Below, one piece after another: positions 61,839-64,000 of a stretch of DNA of 64,000 nt (within the stretch, counting starts at the first letter, position 1; the number at the start of each line of letters is the position of its first letter). The stretch is taken from NCBI RefSeq assembly GCF_018613655.1, contig NZ_JAGGPW010000004.1, forward strand, positions 524,627-588,626. Reading direction: 5' to 3'. The stretch is from Planococcus sp. ISL-109 (GTDB lineage Bacteria > Bacillota > Bacilli > Bacillales_A > Planococcaceae). The notes under the pieces are model-generated. The model made no database searches. It saw only the letters and a list, made by a program, of their open reading frames with translations, and was not told where the DNA came from. Made by a program: the position numbers and the translations under genes.

Positions 61839-62969
61839 TTGAAAATTCTAGCTATTGAACCAACACCAAGCCCGAATACGATGAAAGTGATCATCGACCA
61901 GGAATTGCCGTTTGGCAAAAGCCATAATTACAAGAAAGACCAGCTAGAAGGCGCACCGAAAGAAGTGCAGGAAATCCTTGCAACCGACGGCGTCAAAGGC
62001 GTCTACCACGTCGCGGATTTCCTCGCCGTGGAACGCATCTCGAAATTCGACTGGGAAGGGATATTGGCAGACGTACGCCGTGTGTTCGGCGAAGGCAACG
62101 GCTCCCAGGAAGAACTCGAAATCGATGAGCATTTCGGTGAAGTGTACGTCCACGTCCAGGAATTCAAAGGCATTCCGCTGCAAGTGAAAGTGTTCGACTC
62201 GCATTCGGAAGAGCGTTTCGCGATGTCCGAACGTTTTGTCAGCGCGATGAACCGAGTGATGGACCCGAACGATGAAAACTTTATTTTCCAGCGTAAATGG
62301 GCTGATTACGGTGTCCGTTACGGCGAAAAAGCGGAAATCGGCAAAAATATCGTCGAAGAAATCGAAGCGGCGTATCCGGATGAACGTCTTGAAGCGCTGA
62401 CGAGTAAAACCGAAACGAGCGAAGCGACAGGCACCGTCCGCAAACGCAAAGTATCTTTAGAAGAATTCGATGCGCCGGACTGGGAGACGCGTTTCCAACT
62501 GCTCGGCCAGCTTGTCGAAGCGGATTTGGATGATTTGCCGTTGCTCGGTAAAGCGTTGGAAGACGACAAAATGTCGATACGCCGTCAGGCCGCCATTTAC
62601 CTCGGCGACATCGATGATGAGGCGGTTGTGCCTTACGCAGAACGCGCCATGAAAGACAAATCATGGGCCGTCCGCCGCACCGCGGGCGACACGATCAGCG
62701 ACCTCGGCTTTGAAGCGTTCGAGCCGATCATGATCGACACCTTGAAAGACAAGAACAAGCTCGTGCGCTGGCGTGCGGCGATGTTCCTTTACGAAACGGG
62801 AACCGAAGCAGCGCTGCCGGCATTGAAAGATGCCGAAAACGATCCCGAGTTTGAAGTGAAGCTCCAAATCAAAATGGCCATCGCCCGCATCGAGCAAGGC
62901 GACGAAGCAAAAGGCTCGGTATGGAAGCAAATGACCGAAGCGCGCCAGGCGATGAAAGACAACAAATAA
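61839..62969 (+). CDS. NifU N-terminal-like plus HEAT-repeat protein (YpgR-like)
   Basis: A 376-residue two-part protein. Residues 1-~90 match the Nfu/NifU N-terminal scaffold fold (opening IEPTPSPNTMKVIID, and GVKGVYHVADFLAVER); residues ~225-360 are HEAT-type repeats (e.g. DKSWAVRRTAGDTISDLG, DKNKLVRWRAAMFLYETG). Often annotated 'virulence factor' in Bacillales, without a proven function. It starts at TTG 61839 with GGGGGGA upstream. It follows the ABC-F gene by 23 bases and is likely cotranscribed. Confidence 0.82.
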   Translation: MKILAIEPTPSPNTMKVIIDQELPFGKSHNYKKDQLEGAPKEVQEILATDGVKGVYHVADFLAVERISKFDWEGILADVRRVFGEGNGSQEELEIDEHFGEVYVHVQEFKGIPLQVKVFDSHSEERFAMSERFVSAMNRVMDPNDENFIFQRKWADYGVRYGEKAEIGKNIVEEIEAAYPDERLEALTSKTETSEATGTVRKRKVSLEEFDAPDWETRFQLLGQLVEADLDDLPLLGKALEDDKMSIRRQAAIYLGDIDDEAVVPYAERAMKDKSWAVRRTAGDTISDLGFEAFEPIMIDTLKDKNKLVRWRAAMFLYETGTEAALPALKDAENDPEFEVKLQIKMAIARIEQGDEAKGSVWKQMTEARQAMKDNK

Positions 62970-63041
62970 CAAACTTATGTTTCCAGCCATCTCCTGCGAG
63001 GTAAAGAGCAATACGACGCTTTTACGTGGAGGAGAGAGAAA

Positions 63042-63344
63042 ATGGCTGAAAAACAAATATATTCAATAGAAGTATTATGCCGCGGCAAATACGAATCGTG
63101 GGAATTCGACCAGGAAAATAAGCGCGACAAGTTTTACGAATCGGTGAAAACACAGTTCGCCGACCATGCATTCAAGGAAGAACCGACGGATGTGAAGGAT
63201 ACCGACATTCTTCAGCTGAGCGCCAATTCCATGCACATCAACGACGACGGCGAAGTCGATCAAAAAATGCGCTATGACTGGTTTCATTACGATAGTTTCG
63301 GAGATATGCTGTCGTTTATCAATAAACGCTTTAAAGGGAAATAG
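63042..63344 (+). CDS. Uncharacterised 100-residue protein
   Basis: Not recognised. Acidic, probably cytosolic alpha/beta protein rich in Asp, Phe and Tyr, with a His/Tyr/Trp-rich patch RYDWFHYDSFGDML near the C terminus. GGAGGAG lies 6-7 bases before the ATG, and a 21-bp stem terminator follows, so it is a real transcription unit. Confidence 0.72.
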   Translation: MAEKQIYSIEVLCRGKYESWEFDQENKRDKFYESVKTQFADHAFKEEPTDVKDTDILQLSANSMHINDDGEVDQKMRYDWFHYDSFGDMLSFINKRFKGK

Positions 63345-63362
63345 GTTTTAAGATAAGTAAGT

Positions 63363-63407
63363 AAAAAAGTTAGCGGGTTGTGATTTTCACAACCCGCTAA
63401 CTTTTTT
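63363..63407. terminator. Strong terminator after the 100-residue protein gene
   Basis: A 21-bp perfect inverted repeat (63363-63383 with 63387-63407) with a TTT loop and A6/T6 ends; works on either strand. Confidence 0.93.
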
Positions 63408-63458
63408 GTTTGAAGAAATAGGACTAGTTTTTACTTGCTGCGGGGATGGGTGATCTCT

Positions 63459-63569
63459 CTACAATTTCTTCTTCAAATACGATTGGATGAGTTGATGGTC
63501 TTCAGCTGTAAGGTTTTCGATCTTTTTTATCATCATTAGCGAGAAGACCGTTACCTCAACGCTATGCAT
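63459..63569 (-). other. Short ORF, 36 codons, possible gene remnant
   Basis: On the minus strand an ATG at 63569 opens 36 codons ending in MIKKIENLTAEDHQLIQSYL and three Lys. The end looks like the C-terminal helix of a small regulator (XRE-type) by composition. There is no ribosome binding site, and upstream the frame is open only to a TAG near the LexA-like palindrome, so it may be a decayed 3' fragment or chance. Confidence 0.25.
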
Positions 63570-63614
63570 AGGTGGGGGGATGAATCGCTTTTTTTTTTCG
63601 TTTTCACGGTTAAA

Positions 63615-63628
63615 AGAACATGCGTTCT
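63615..63628. promoter_or_regulatory. LexA (SOS)-type operator upstream of tnpB
   Basis: AGAACATGCGTTCT contains GAAC-N4-GTTC and fits the Bacillus LexA/DinR consensus core GAAC-RNRY-GTTY in every position (ATGC as RNRY). It is 31 bases before the tnpB start, where a repressor would block transcription. Confidence 0.55.
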
Positions 63629-63662
63629 AGGTGTGGTGCTGGTAAGGAGGTGGCCTGCTGTG

Positions 63663-64000
63663 ATGGTCCACAAAGCGTACAAGTTTCGACTCTACCCCAA
63701 CCAAAAACAGCAAGTGCTGATCGTCAAGACCATCGGCTGCAGCCGCTTTGTGTTCAATCACTTTCTGGATCACAGGAATACCACTTTTGAAGAGAACGGA
63801 AAAGCCTTAGGTTACATCAACTGTTCCGCGCAGCTGACCCGGTTGAAGAAAGAGTTGCTTTGGCTGAAGGAAGTCGACAGCACCGCCCTACAGTCTTCCC
63901 TCCGGAACTTAGAGGAGGCATTTAAACGACTGTGGAAAAAACAAAATAAAAAACCCCGTTTCAAGTCCAAAAAAAATTCGGTCCAATCCTACACGACCAA
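63663..64000 (+). CDS. tnpB: TnpB/OrfB family RNA-guided nuclease of an IS200/IS605 element (N-terminal part)
   Basis: The first 112 codons of a TnpB-type gene, running off the window. The opening HKAYKFRLYPNQKQQ, GCSRFVFNHFLDH, and KPRFKSKKNSVQSYTT segments are hallmarks of the TnpB N-terminal domain. Such proteins use a guide RNA from the element's right end to cut DNA at the donor joint, helping the element persist. AAGGAGG (63644-63650) is 9 bases from GTG 63660 and 12 from ATG 63663; either may be the start. No tnpA is visible upstream, so it may be a tnpB-only (IS1341-type) element. Confidence 0.9.
   Translation, partial: MVHKAYKFRLYPNQKQQVLIVKTIGCSRFVFNHFLDHRNTTFEENGKALGYINCSAQLTRLKKELLWLKEVDSTALQSSLRNLEEAFKRLWKKQNKKPRFKSKKNSVQSYTT

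Larger units (their letters stand above)
63408..63659. other. Non-coding stretch before tnpB
   Basis: Together with the terminator this gap (63345-63659) is the longest gene-free stretch apart from the rnpB locus. It contains TTTTTAC (63427-63433), a T10 run near 63590, a short minus-strand ORF (63459-63569) and a LexA-type palindrome (63615-63628). It probably includes the left end of the IS200/IS605 element, but no boundary can be fixed from one copy. Confidence 0.5.

Overview
The window reads as a chromosomal segment of a low-to-mid GC Gram-positive bacterium of the order Bacillales, most likely Planococcaceae (Planococcus/Planomicrobium-like). This rests on Bacillus-type gene order, AGGAGG-type ribosome binding sites, frequent TTG/GTG starts, a type B RNase P RNA, menaquinone/bacillithiol-type genes and the absence of sporulation genes at positions where Bacillus subtilis has some. 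No rRNA, tRNA or CRISPR array was seen. Species assignment is inference.

Region 1 (1-14836) matches the B. subtilis folE-mtrB-hepS-menG-hepT-ndk-aro-tyrA-aroA-tpr-ypiB-ypiF-qcrABC-ypjA block. It makes the menaquinone side chain and head group, chorismate and tyrosine/phenylalanine precursors, and the menaquinol:cytochrome c reductase that uses the menaquinone. The trp operon and hisC that B. subtilis has between aroH and tyrA are absent, as is cheR, although the trp regulator TRAP (mtrB) is kept.

Region 2 (14859-30175) follows the ypjC-ypjD-dapB-mgsA-bshA-cca-birA-panCD-dinG-ypmA-ypmB-aspB-asnS-dnaD-nth-ypoC order. bshB1 and panB are missing from their usual places. A 180-base leader with a terminator and a hairpin covering the ribosome binding site precedes panC. 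Two non-coding structured repeats lie at 24984-25099 and 28371-28404.

Region 3 (30213-43404) holds ponA-recU on the minus strand, then yppE, the DNA-repair pair mrfA-mrfB, gpsB, the RNase P RNA gene rnpB, an rRNA-type methyltransferase, an XPD/DinG-like helicase and an M32 carboxypeptidase. PonA ends in a fibronectin III domain and a long acidic repeat tail.

Region 4 (43471-58867) is more lineage-specific: a two-headed dynamin (DynA), a rhodanese, a CNNM/CorC-type membrane protein, an amidohydrolase-reductase pair, an S66 peptidase, a PQQ-type sugar dehydrogenase lipoprotein, several tiny membrane proteins (one of 39 residues), an RNase HI-like protein and a queuosine-precursor transporter. 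Most units are closed by strong, often bidirectional, hairpin terminators.

Region 5 (58927-64000) carries a cold-shock gene, a tightly packed HD-hydrolase/ABC-F/NifU-HEAT cluster, an unknown 100-residue protein, and finally the 5' part of a TnpB-family (IS200/IS605) gene with a LexA-type palindrome just upstream. That SOS-box/TnpB arrangement, the panC leader and the structured repeat after dinG are the observations most worth checking.
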